NCBI RefSeq assembly: GCF_001013905.1
Contig: NZ_LN831790.1
Location: forward strand, 4,540,001-4,604,000
Reading direction: 5' to 3'
Origin: Streptomyces leeuwenhoekii
GTDB taxonomy: Bacteria > Actinomycetota > Actinomycetes > Streptomycetales > Streptomycetaceae
Length of the DNA stretch: 64,000 nucleotides
Of this stretch, positions 40,969-49,243 are shown in pieces. How positions within the stretch are numbered: the first letter of the stretch is position 1; every line of letters starts with the position of its first letter. Below the pieces are notes generated by a model that worked only from the letters and a program-made list of their open reading frames with translations, searched no databases and had not been told where the DNA came from. The translations under genes were made by a program, and so were the position numbers.

Positions 40969-42375
40969 ATGACGAACTGGCCGGGCGGTGTCGTGAACGG
41001 TGGCATTTCCTTCTGGTACGCGGACGACGGGCTTCCGGCGGTGCGGGAGCCGCTGGGCGGGGACCTGTCGGCGGACGTGGTGATCGTCGGGGGCGGGTAC
41101 ACGGGGCTGTGGACGGCGTACTACCTGAAGCGGGCCGTGCCGTCCCTGCGGATCGTGGTGCTGGAGGGCAGGTTCTGCGGATACGGGGCGTCGGGGCGCA
41201 ACGGCGGCTGGCTGTACAACGGGATCGCGGGGCGGGAGCGGTACGCGAGGTCGCACGGCCGGGAGGCGGCGGTGCGGTTGCAACGGGCGATGAACGGCAC
41301 CGTGGACGAGGTGATCCGGGTGGCCGCGGCCGAGGGCATCGACGCGGACATCCACCGGGGCGGGGTGCTGGAGGTCGCCTGTACGCCCGCGCAGTGGGCG
41401 CGGCTGCGGGCGTTCCACGAGGCGGAGTCGGCGTTCGGGGAGGAGGACCGGGAGCTGTACGGCGCCCGGGAGACGGCGGAGCGGATCCGGGTGGCGGACG
41501 CGGTGGGGTCCTCGTGGACGCCGCACGGGGCTCGGGTGCATCCGGCGAAGCTGGTGAAGGGGCTGGCGGCGGCGGTGGAGCGGCTCGGGGTGGTGATCCA
41601 CGAGTCGACGCCGGTGACGGAGGTCCGCGCCCGGCGGGCGGTGACCCCGTACGGGACGGTCCGGGCGCCGTACGTGCTGCGCTGCACGGAGGGGTTCACG
41701 GCGGGCCTGAGGGGGCAGCGGCGCACCTGGCTGCCGATGAACTCCTCGATGATCGCGACCGAGCCGCTGACCGCGGAGCAGTGGGCGTCGGTCGGCTGGG
41801 CGGGCCGGGAGACGCTGGGGGACATGGCGCACGCCTACATGTACGCGCAGCGCACGGCGGACGGGCGGATCGCGCTGGGCGGGCGCGGGGTGCCGTACCG
41901 GTTCGGTTCGCGCACGGACGACGACGGTGGGACGCGGGCGGAGACGGTGCGGGCGCTGCGGGAGGTGCTGGTGCGGATGTTCCCGTCGCTGGCCGGGGTG
42001 CGGATCGCGCACGCGTGGTCGGGGGTGCTGGGGGTGCCGCGGGACTGGTGCGCCTCGGTCGTGCTGGACCGGTCGACGGGGGTCGGCTGGGCGGGCGGGT
42101 ATGTCGGCTCGGGGGTGGCGACTGCGAATCTGGCGGCGCGGACGCTGAGCGATCTGGTGCGGCTGGATGCGGGTCAGGGGGGCCGCACGGAGCTGACGGA
42201 GCTGCCGTGGGTGGGGCACCGGGTGCGCCGGTGGGAGCCGGAGCCGTTGCGCTGGCTGGGGGTGCGGGGGCTGTACGCGGTGTACCGGGCCGCGGACCGG
42301 CGGGAGCGGTCGTCGCGCAGCGCGGGGTCGTCGCGGCTGGCGCGGGTGGCGGACCGGGTGGCGGGGCGGGGGTGA
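40969..42375 (+). CDS. FAD-dependent amine oxidase (DAO family)
   Basis: A 468-residue flavoprotein of the glycine/D-amino-acid oxidase family, closest in pattern to gamma-glutamylputrescine oxidase-like enzymes. DVVIVGGGYTGLWTAYYLKR is the FAD dinucleotide fold, RFCGYGASGRNGGWLYNG the second FAD loop, and GWAGGYVGSGVATANLAARTLSDLV the C-terminal FAD motif. It would oxidise a primary or secondary amine with H2O2 release. The ATG at 40969 has TACCGT seven bases upstream (leaderless). A polyamine role would suit the nearby diamine-type acetyltransferase, but that is inference. Confidence 0.88.
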   Translation: MTNWPGGVVNGGISFWYADDGLPAVREPLGGDLSADVVIVGGGYTGLWTAYYLKRAVPSLRIVVLEGRFCGYGASGRNGGWLYNGIAGRERYARSHGREAAVRLQRAMNGTVDEVIRVAAAEGIDADIHRGGVLEVACTPAQWARLRAFHEAESAFGEEDRELYGARETAERIRVADAVGSSWTPHGARVHPAKLVKGLAAAVERLGVVIHESTPVTEVRARRAVTPYGTVRAPYVLRCTEGFTAGLRGQRRTWLPMNSSMIATEPLTAEQWASVGWAGRETLGDMAHAYMYAQRTADGRIALGGRGVPYRFGSRTDDDGGTRAETVRALREVLVRMFPSLAGVRIAHAWSGVLGVPRDWCASVVLDRSTGVGWAGGYVGSGVATANLAARTLSDLVRLDAGQGGRTELTELPWVGHRVRRWEPEPLRWLGVRGLYAVYRAADRRERSSRSAGSSRLARVADRVAGRG

Positions 42376-42734
42376 GGCGTGGGAGGGGCGGTGAGGCGTG
42401 CGGCGGGGCGGAGGCGTACGGGTAGGGCGGGTCGCGGGGCGCGTGGCGCGCGTGGGCCGTGCGGGCCGCTTGGGTCGCGGGGGCGGGGCGACTACGGCGG
42501 GGACGGCGGGGCCTGCGTCATTGGCGGCCCAGGTGCGCCTGCCGCGGGCACCGCGTCCCCCGCGTCCCCGGGCCCGTACGGTCCCGTGGGCCCCGCGTCC
42601 CCGGGCCCGAGCCCGCCCGGCCACCGCGGGCCCGCACCCCGGGGCCCCGGGGTCCGCACCCCCAGGCCCGCCCGGCCCCCCGGGCCCCACCCCGCCGCCC
42701 GGACCCGCCGCGGCGGGTCGGGGCCTCGGTCCTC
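42376..42734. other. Low-complexity GC-rich convergent gap
   Basis: A 359-bp region between convergent genes. It is almost pure G/C with short repeats: GGGGCGGTGAGGCGTG-like units near the left end and two copies of GCGTCCCCGGGCCCG near 42557 and 42593. Several self-complementary CCCGGG/GGGCCC tracts could end transcription. No coding signal. Confidence 0.5.
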
Positions 42735-44315
42735 TCAGGTGCCCTCCGCCACCGCTTCGGGTACCGGTGGCGGCGTCTTCGCCGGGGTGCCGTGTTTCGG
42801 GGCCTTGGCCGTCACCATCAGGGCCGCGACCAGGCCCGCCAGCAGCAGGATGCCGGCGGCCAGCCAGATGGCGACCGTGTAGCCGTGGACGATGCCCTGC
42901 CGGACGATCTCGCCGCGCCGGCCGGGGCCGGCCAGGTGGGCGGCGATGTAGGAGGTGCTGCTGGTGGTGGCCACCGTGTTGAGCAGCGCGGTGCCGATGG
43001 AGCCGCCGACCTGCTGGGAGGTGTTGACGGTCGCGGAGGTCACGCCGGAGTCCCGGGGGGCGACGCCCGAGGTGGCGGTGGAGAAGACCGGCATGTAGGT
43101 GAGGCCCATGCCGAGGCCCATCAGGAGCAGCGCGGGCAGGATCTCGGTGGCGTAGGCGGAGCGGACCGTCAGCCGGGTGAGGAGCAGCAGGCCGCCGCAG
43201 GCGAGGAGCATGCCGGGGACCATGAGCAGGCGGGGCGGCAGATGGTGCAGCAGCCGGGCGGAGATCTGGGTGGAGCCGACGACGATGGCGGCGGTCAGGG
43301 GCAGGAACGCCAGGCCGGTCCGGACGGGCGAGTAGCCGAGGACGACCTGGAAGTAGTAGGTCATGAACAGGTACAGGCCGAACATGCCGACGACGGCGAG
43401 CATGATCGTCAGGAAGCAGCCGGCGCGGGTGCGGTCGCGGATGACGTGCAGCGGGAGCAGGGGGACGGGGGCGCGTTTCTGCCACGCCACGAAGGCGGCG
43501 AGGAGGAGCACGGCGGCGGCGAACAGGGCGAGGACCAGGGGGTCGGTCCAGCCGCGGGGTTCGGCCTCGCCGAAGCCGTAGACGAGGGTGACCAGGCCGC
43601 CGCAGCCGAGGAGGACGCCGGGGAGGTCGAGGCGGGTGCCGGGGCTGTGGCCGGGGTGGTCGCGCAGGAAGGCGAGCGCGCCGAGGACGGTGGCCACGGC
43701 GATGGGCACGTTCACGTACAGGCACCAGCGCCAGTTCAGGTACTCGGTGAGGACGCCGCCGACGATGAGGCCGATGGCGGAGCCGCTGCCGGCGAGGGCG
43801 CCGTAGATGCCGAACGCCTTCGCGCGTTCCCTGGGGACGGTGAAGGTGGTGGACAGCAGGGACATGGCGGAGGGTGCGAGGAGGGCGGCGAAGACGCCCT
43901 GGAGGGCGCGGGCGCCGAAAAGCATGCCGGGGGTGGTGGCGGCGCCGCCGACGGCGGAGGCGGCGGCGAAGCCGGTGAGCCCGACGACGAAGGTGCGTTT
44001 GCGTCCGAAGAGGTCGGCGATCCGGCCGCCCAGCAGGAGCAGGCCGCCGAAGGCGAGGGTGTAGGCGGTGATCACCCACTGCCGGTTGCCGTCGGTCATG
44101 CCCAGGTCCCGCTGCGCGGAGGGGAGGGCGATGTTCACGATGGTGGAGTCGAGGACGACCATCAGCTGGGCCAGGGCGATGACCATCAGCCCCCACCAGC
44201 GGCGGGGGTGGGAGTCCGTCGGCTCGGCCGGCTCACCGGTCCGGGTGTCACTCACCTGGCCAGAAGACCATGAATCGGGGCGTAACGCCTCATCGGCGTA
44301 CTGCTCCCGGGTCAT
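42735..44315 (-). CDS. DHA2-family (14 TM) MFS drug exporter
   Basis: A 526-residue multidrug efflux protein of the EmrB/QacA type with about 14 transmembrane helices. TM1 motif LDSTIVNIALPSAQRDLGM (motif D1), motif A GGRIADLFGRKRTFVVGL, and antiporter motif C GALAGSGSAIGLIVGGVL mark it as a proton-coupled exporter. Its ATG overlaps the stop of the upstream quinone oxidoreductase gene, so the two form an operon, a common detoxification pairing. Confidence 0.93.
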   Translation of the reverse strand: MTREQYADEALRPDSWSSGQVSDTRTGEPAEPTDSHPRRWWGLMVIALAQLMVVLDSTIVNIALPSAQRDLGMTDGNRQWVITAYTLAFGGLLLLGGRIADLFGRKRTFVVGLTGFAAASAVGGAATTPGMLFGARALQGVFAALLAPSAMSLLSTTFTVPRERAKAFGIYGALAGSGSAIGLIVGGVLTEYLNWRWCLYVNVPIAVATVLGALAFLRDHPGHSPGTRLDLPGVLLGCGGLVTLVYGFGEAEPRGWTDPLVLALFAAAVLLLAAFVAWQKRAPVPLLPLHVIRDRTRAGCFLTIMLAVVGMFGLYLFMTYYFQVVLGYSPVRTGLAFLPLTAAIVVGSTQISARLLHHLPPRLLMVPGMLLACGGLLLLTRLTVRSAYATEILPALLLMGLGMGLTYMPVFSTATSGVAPRDSGVTSATVNTSQQVGGSIGTALLNTVATTSSTSYIAAHLAGPGRRGEIVRQGIVHGYTVAIWLAAGILLLAGLVAALMVTAKAPKHGTPAKTPPPVPEAVAEGT

Positions 44316-45292
44316 GGCTCCAGGATCACCTTGCCGATCGTGCCCCGGTTCTCCAGCGCGCGGTGGGCGGCGGCGGCCTCGGCGAGCGGGAAGCGCTGGA
44401 CGGCGGGGGTGAGGCGGCCCCGGGCGGCCTCGGTGAGCGCCCGCAGTTCGAGGGTGCGCATCGGGTCGGGGCCGCCGGCCTCGCGCAGCATCACGGGGCC
44501 GAGGACCTGCTCGGAGACGCCGTCGACGAGGTAGGGCTCGCCGTCGCGCAGGCCCGCGCCGGACCAGCCGAAGACCAGGTGCTTGCCGCCGGGGCCCAGC
44601 AGGGCGACGGCTTCCCGGGCGACGTCCGCGCCGACGCCGTCGAAGACGACGGTGGCGCTCCGGCCGCCCAGGTGGGCGCGGACCTTCCGCGGCCAGGCGG
44701 GGTCCGTGTAGTCGACGGCGAGATCGGCGCCGCCCGCCGCGACGCGGGCCGTCTTGACCGGGCCGCCGGCCAGGCCGATCACGGTGGCGCCGGCGTTCTT
44801 GGCGTACTGCACGAGCAGGGTGCCGATGCCGCCCGCGGCGGCCGGGACCAGGACGACGGAGTCCGGGCCCACCTCGGCGAACTGCACGATCCCCATCGTG
44901 GTGCGGCCGGTGCCGATCATGGCGACGGCCTGGGCGAAGTCGAGGGTGGCGGGGATCTCGTGGAGCCGGGTGGCGTCGGTGACGGCGAGTTCGGCGTAAC
45001 CGCCGGGGGCGAAGCCGAGGTGGGCGACGACCCGCTTGCCGAGCCAGGTGCCGGGGGTGCCCTCGCCGAGGGCGTCGACGACACCGGCGACCTCGCGGCC
45101 GGGGATGGTGGGCAGGGCGGGCAGTTCGGGCAGCGGGCCGCGCATCCCCTCGCGCAGGGCGGTGTCCAGCAGATGGACGCCGGCCGCGCGGACGGCGACG
45201 CGGACCTGGCCCGGGCCCGGCACCGGGTCCTCGACCCGCTCGTGGACGAGGTTCTCGGCGGGGCCGAAGGCGTGCAGTCGGATGGCGTGCAT
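44312..45292 (-). CDS. Zinc-independent MDR quinone oxidoreductase
   Basis: A 326-residue medium-chain dehydrogenase/reductase. The N-terminal GroES-like domain (MHAIRLHAFGPAENLVHERVEDPVPGPGQVRVAVRAAGVHLLD) and Rossmann domain (VLVPAAAGGIGTLLVQYAKNAGATVIGLAG) fit NADPH:quinone reductase/zinc-binding dehydrogenase family members, but the catalytic zinc cysteines are absent, as in quinone reductases. ATG 45292 has AGGGGGA upstream. It is coupled to the exporter. Confidence 0.9.
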   Translation of the reverse strand: MHAIRLHAFGPAENLVHERVEDPVPGPGQVRVAVRAAGVHLLDTALREGMRGPLPELPALPTIPGREVAGVVDALGEGTPGTWLGKRVVAHLGFAPGGYAELAVTDATRLHEIPATLDFAQAVAMIGTGRTTMGIVQFAEVGPDSVVLVPAAAGGIGTLLVQYAKNAGATVIGLAGGPVKTARVAAGGADLAVDYTDPAWPRKVRAHLGGRSATVVFDGVGADVAREAVALLGPGGKHLVFGWSGAGLRDGEPYLVDGVSEQVLGPVMLREAGGPDPMRTLELRALTEAARGRLTPAVQRFPLAEAAAAHRALENRGTIGKVILEP

Positions 45293-45485
45293 GGGTCCCC
45301 CTGTGTGGTCGGACGCGGTGTGACCGGCCGGGGCGGTGCCGTCGAGCGAGGCGGTGGCGTCGGTCGGGGCGGGCGCGCCCGGTCCGCGGTGGCGGGGTCC
45401 ACCCTTCAATCTCGAGCGGACTTGAGGTCAAGCCCGCTCCCGGTGCGGGCGGGGATTGTCAGTGGCGCGGTGCAGCATGGGGGGC

Positions 45486-46193
45486 ATGGCGAGGACGGGT
45501 GCGGCCGGCAGGCCGAGGGGTGCGGCGGGTGGCGCGGGGGACACGGTGGTGCGGGCGGCGCGGCGGCCGGCGGTGCGGCTGCCGCCGCTGGTGCCGTTCG
45601 GCGGGGCGCTGGAGCCGGACGGGGACTACGACGGGCTGGAGTTCCGGGAGGCGGACCTCGCGGGGCAGGACGGGGCGGGCGCCCGCTTCCTGGACTGCGC
45701 GCTCACCGGCTGCTCCCTGGACGGGACGGCGCTGTCGCGCGCCCGGCTGCTGGACTCGGTCCTGACCGGGGTACGGGGGGTGGGCACGGGCCTGGCCGAG
45801 GCGACCCTGCGCGATGTCGAGCTGGTCGACGCGCGGCTGGGCGGCACGCAGTTGCACGGTGCCGTGCTGGAGCGGGTGCTGGTCCGCGGCGGCAAGTTCG
45901 ACTGTCCGAACCTGCGCGGCGCCCGGCTCAGGGACGTCGTCTTCGAGGGCTGTGTCCTCGTCGAGCCCGATTTCGCCGGGGCCCGCCTGGAGCGGGTGGA
46001 GTTCGTGGACTGCACGGTTAAGGGGGCGGACTTCGGCGGGGTCGCCCTGAGCGACGTCGACCTGCGGCGGGTCGCCGTACTGGACGTCGCCCGGGGGCTG
46101 GACCGGCTGGCTGGGGCGGTGATCAGCCCGGTGCAGCTGATGGACCTGGCGCCGCGGCTGGCGGCGGAGCTGGGGCTGCGGGTGATGGACTGA
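45486..46193 (+). CDS. Pentapeptide-repeat protein
   Basis: A 235-residue protein. Residues ~55-200 are pentapeptide repeats of A(D/N)LXX type: FREADLAGQDGAGARFLDCALTGCSLDGTALSRARLLDSVLTG and so on. These form a right-handed square beta-helix that mimics DNA shape; the best-known members protect gyrase from quinolones. Target unknown. Starts at 45477 and 45456 are also possible; the ribosome site is a G-run in each case. It is divergent from the oxidoreductase-exporter operon. Confidence 0.88.
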   Translation: MARTGAAGRPRGAAGGAGDTVVRAARRPAVRLPPLVPFGGALEPDGDYDGLEFREADLAGQDGAGARFLDCALTGCSLDGTALSRARLLDSVLTGVRGVGTGLAEATLRDVELVDARLGGTQLHGAVLERVLVRGGKFDCPNLRGARLRDVVFEGCVLVEPDFAGARLERVEFVDCTVKGADFGGVALSDVDLRRVAVLDVARGLDRLAGAVISPVQLMDLAPRLAAELGLRVMD

Positions 46194-46284
46194 CCTGGGC
46201 CCCCGGACTCAGGGGGCCGGGTTCACGGGCGGGTGCGGTCCGGGGTCGGACTCACGGGGCCGGTGCCGGACTCACGGAGCCCGG

Positions 46285-46785
46285 TCACGGCAGGCGCGGG
46301 AAGCGGGCCTGGAGGGTCCAGATCGCCGGGTTGTCCGCGAGGTCCTCGTGCAGGTCGGTGAGGTCGGCGATCAGGTCGTGCAGGAAGTCCCGGGCCTCCC
46401 GGCGCAGTACGGAGTGGGAGAAGGTCAGCGGCGGTTCGGCCGGCGGCAGCCACTCCGCCTCAATGTCGACCCAGCCGAAGCGGCGCTCGAACAGCAGGCG
46501 GTCGGTGGACTCGGTGAAGTCCAGCTCGGCGTGCTGGGGGCGGGCGGCGCGGGAGCCGGCCGGGTCCCGGTCGATCAGCTCGACGATGTCGCACAGCGCC
46601 CACGCGAAGTCCAGTACGGGCACCCATCCCCAGGCTGTGGAGATCTCCCGGTCCGACTCGGTGTCGGCGAGATACACGTCGCCGCAGAACAGGTCGTGCC
46701 GCAGGGCGTGGACGTCCGCGCGGCGGTAGTCGGTCTGCGGGGGGTCGGGAAAGCGCAGGGAGAGGGCGTAACCGATGTCGAGCAC
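46285..46785 (-). CDS. Conserved hypothetical protein
   Basis: A 166-residue soluble acidic protein that I do not recognise. It has a conserved-looking aromatic pattern (YRRADVHALRHDLFCGDVYLADTESD, STAWGWVPVLDFAWALCDIVELID, ERRFGWVDIEAEWLPP, FSHSVLRREARDFLHDLIADLTDLHEDL). No signal peptide or membrane segment. The GTG at 46785 is the only reasonable start. It lies between the pentapeptide gene and a two-component system. Confidence 0.7.
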   Translation of the reverse strand: MLDIGYALSLRFPDPPQTDYRRADVHALRHDLFCGDVYLADTESDREISTAWGWVPVLDFAWALCDIVELIDRDPAGSRAARPQHAELDFTESTDRLLFERRFGWVDIEAEWLPPAEPPLTFSHSVLRREARDFLHDLIADLTDLHEDLADNPAIWTLQARFPRLP

Positions 46786-46904
46786 GGGCTGATGGTGTCA
46801 CGGCGACGGCGGTCGCGTGGCGGCGGAGGGGCGACGGAAGGGAGCGGCGGGCGCGCGGGCGGCGGGCGGCGCGGGCGCGCAGGGGAAGCGCGGGCGATGG
46901 CCCG

Positions 46905-47543
46905 TCACGGCAGCAGGCGTCGCTCCTTGGCCACCGCCACGGCGCCCGCGCGGGTGTCGACGCCCAGCTTGTCGTAGATCCGGCGCAGGTGGGTCTTGAC
47001 CGTGGCCTCGCTGATGAACAGGGCCCGGGCGATCTCGCGGTTGCCGAGGCCGCGGGCGAGCTGGGCGAGGATGTCGCGTTCCCGGCCGGTGAGGGAGGGG
47101 CGCGGGTTGCGCAGGCCGGCCATGACGCGGCTGGCGACCGGCGGGGACAGCGCGGTGCGGCCCTGGGCGGCGGCGTGGATGGCGGCGAACAGCTCCTCGG
47201 GGCGTTCGGCCTTCAGCAGGTAGCCGGTGGCGCCGGCCTCGATGGCGCGGGTGATGTCGGCGTCGGTGTCGTAGGTGGTCAGCACCAGGACGTGCGGGCG
47301 GGGGCCGGGCCCGCGGGTGAGGCGGCGGGTGGTCTCCACGCCGTCGATGCCCTCGCCGAGCTGGAGGTCCATCAGCACCACGTCGGGCGCGAGCTTCGCG
47401 GCCAGCGCGAGCGCCTCCTCGCCGGTGCCCGCCTCGCCCGCGACCTCGATGCCGGGGGCGCTGTCGAGCAGGGCGAGCAGCCCGGCGCGGACGACGACGT
47501 GGTCGTCGCAGACCAGGATGCGCACGGGACCGGAAGCGGTCAT
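46905..47543 (-). CDS. NarL/FixJ-type response regulator
   Basis: A 212-residue response regulator. The receiver domain has the acidic pair CDDH, phosphoacceptor Asp near residue 59 (DVVLMDLQLGEG), TTYD and conserved Lys (YLLKAERPEEL). The C-terminal LuxR-type helix-turn-helix is LTGRERDILAQLARGLGNREIARALFISEATVKTHLRRIYDKLGVDTR. Its start overlaps the stop of the sensor kinase gene (ATGA). Confidence 0.95.
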   Translation of the reverse strand: MTASGPVRILVCDDHVVVRAGLLALLDSAPGIEVAGEAGTGEEALALAAKLAPDVVLMDLQLGEGIDGVETTRRLTRGPGPRPHVLVLTTYDTDADITRAIEAGATGYLLKAERPEELFAAIHAAAQGRTALSPPVASRVMAGLRNPRPSLTGRERDILAQLARGLGNREIARALFISEATVKTHLRRIYDKLGVDTRAGAVAVAKERRLLP

Positions 47544-48736
47544 CGGGGGTTCTCCAGGGGGACGGCGGCGGACAGGACGGTTCCCTCGCCGGGGGCCGAC
47601 TCGACGGTCAGGGTGCCGCCGAGCTGCCGCAGCCGGGCCCGCATGGCGGGCAGGCCGTGGCCGCGCACCCCGGCCGGGGCGCCGGGCGGGGCCGGGTCGA
47701 ACCCGTGGCCGTCGTCGCTGACGTCGAGGACCACCTGGTCGTCGAGGAGGGTGAGGGTGAGCGCGGCGGTGGTCGCGCCCGCGTGCTCGCGGACGTTGGC
47801 CAGCGCGCCCTGGGCGATGCGCAGCAGCGCCGACTGGACGCGGTCGGGCAGCAGCGGGGCCCGGCCGCCGTCGTCGACGTGGACCCGCACGGTCAGGTGC
47901 CCGCCGGACTCCCGGTCGGCAAGGGCGCGCAGCGCCGCGTCGAGGCCGCCGCCGCGGGCGAGGTCGGCGGGGGCCAGGTCGTGGACGAAGCGCCGGGCCT
48001 CGGCCAGGTTGTGCTCGGCGACGGACGCGGCGGCCCGCACATGGGCGTGGGCCTTGGCCGGGTCCGCCTCCCACACCCGCTCGGCGGCCTGGAGCAGCAT
48101 CCGCTGGCTGGACAGGCCCTGGGCCAGGGTGTCGTGGATCTCCATGGACAGCCGCTGGCGTTCGGCGAGGGTGCCCTCGCGGCGTTCGGAGGCGGCCAGG
48201 TCACGGCGGGTGCGGATCAGGTCGTCGATGAGGGCGCGCTGCCTGGCCGCCTGGCGTTCCGTGTGCAGGAAGACGGCCGTGGCGAGGGCGGCGACGGCGG
48301 GCGGCGCGAGCAGCAGGTCGGGGTCGAGGCGCCCGGCCAGGCGGAGCTGCGCGGCGACGACGAACAGGGTGAGGACACCGGCCAGCACCAGCGCCGCCCG
48401 CGCGGGCAGCGTGCGCAGGCCGGTGTAGAAGAGGGGCACCGCGCACCAGGAGAAGCTGGGCGCGAGGACGACGAGCACCACCCACACCGCGACGACCAGG
48501 CCCAGCCAGGCCGGCCGCCGCAGGGCGGGCAGCGCCCCGGGGCGGTCCAGGGCGGGCCCGAGCAGGTGCAGCAGGGCCAGGACGGCGGACAGGGCGATGA
48601 TCCACGGTGTGCGGGGCTCGCCGGGGTGGCGCAGCAGGAAGCGGGCGAGGGCGCCACCGAGCAGCAGGAAGAACGCCGCGTGCAGGACGCCGCCGAGCCA
48701 CCGGGCGTCCGGGGCGGGGTCGTACGGCTCGGCCAT
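47540..48736 (-). CDS. Membrane sensor histidine kinase (HisKA_3 type)
   Basis: A 398-residue kinase with about five or six hydrophobic helices in residues 15-165, no large external domain, then HisKA_3 dimerisation with the phosphorylated His in RLSMEIHDTLAQGLSSQRML and a HATPase_c domain (LRIAQGALANVREHAGAT, DDGHGFDPAPPGAPAGVRGHGLPAMRARL). It probably senses a membrane or envelope signal. AAGGAGG precedes the ATG at 48736; the longer frame to 48796 lacks a ribosome site. It pairs with the NarL-type regulator. Function unknown. Confidence 0.93.
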   Translation of the reverse strand: MAEPYDPAPDARWLGGVLHAAFFLLLGGALARFLLRHPGEPRTPWIIALSAVLALLHLLGPALDRPGALPALRRPAWLGLVVAVWVVLVVLAPSFSWCAVPLFYTGLRTLPARAALVLAGVLTLFVVAAQLRLAGRLDPDLLLAPPAVAALATAVFLHTERQAARQRALIDDLIRTRRDLAASERREGTLAERQRLSMEIHDTLAQGLSSQRMLLQAAERVWEADPAKAHAHVRAAASVAEHNLAEARRFVHDLAPADLARGGGLDAALRALADRESGGHLTVRVHVDDGGRAPLLPDRVQSALLRIAQGALANVREHAGATTAALTLTLLDDQVVLDVSDDGHGFDPAPPGAPAGVRGHGLPAMRARLRQLGGTLTVESAPGEGTVLSAAVPLENPR

Positions 48737-48955
48737 CCGGGCGCACCTCCTTCCGGGACCCGTGCGCACCGCGTCGAACTGGGAAAACACCACCATTGTC
48801 GCCGCTGGGGCCGTCCTCGGGGGTCAGCCGATCGGACGACCCCGCCCGCCCCGGCCCGCCGCCCGGTCCCCTCGAACGCCGCCGTCCGGCCCCCGGCGGG
48901 CGCCGCCCACGATCGGCCGTCCGGCCCCCGGCCCCGGTCCGGCCACCACCCCGCC

Positions 48956-49179
48956 CGTGCCCCACACCCGTGCTCGCCCCGCCGGTGCCCCGTACCCGTG
49001 TCGGCCCCGCCGGTGCCCCGCACCCGTGCTCGCCCCGCCGGTGCCCCGCACCCGTGTCCGCCCCGCCGGTGCCCCGTACCCCTGTCCGCCCCGCCGGTGC
49101 CCCGCACCCGTGCTCGCCCCGCCGGTGCCCCGCACCCGTGCTCGCCCCGCCGGTGCCCCGCACCCGTGTCCGCCCCGCA
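48956..49179. repeat. Eight 28-bp tandem repeats
   Basis: Eight consecutive units of exactly 28 bp start at 48956, 48984, 49012, 49040, 49068, 49096, 49124 and 49152. The consensus is GGTGCCCCGCACCCGTGCTC followed by GCCCCGCC, with C/T and few other substitutions between units; the first unit is the most diverged. There are no spacers, so it is not a CRISPR. The period is not a multiple of three, so a protein repeat is unlikely. It lies between the sensor kinase and the divergent peptidase gene. Confidence 0.92.
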
Positions 49180-49243
49180 TGCCCTCGCGCCCCGTCGCCC
49201 GTCGCCTCGTACGCCCGAAGGATCACGCCCATAGGATCACCGG

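Noticed and set aside
40867..44196. 1109-residue minus-strand open frame
   Set aside because: It overlaps the amine oxidase and MFS genes in the wrong frame and has Pro/Arg-only low-complexity composition.
48956..49179. Possible CRISPR array
   Set aside because: The 28-bp units are directly adjacent without unique spacers, and no cas gene lies nearby.
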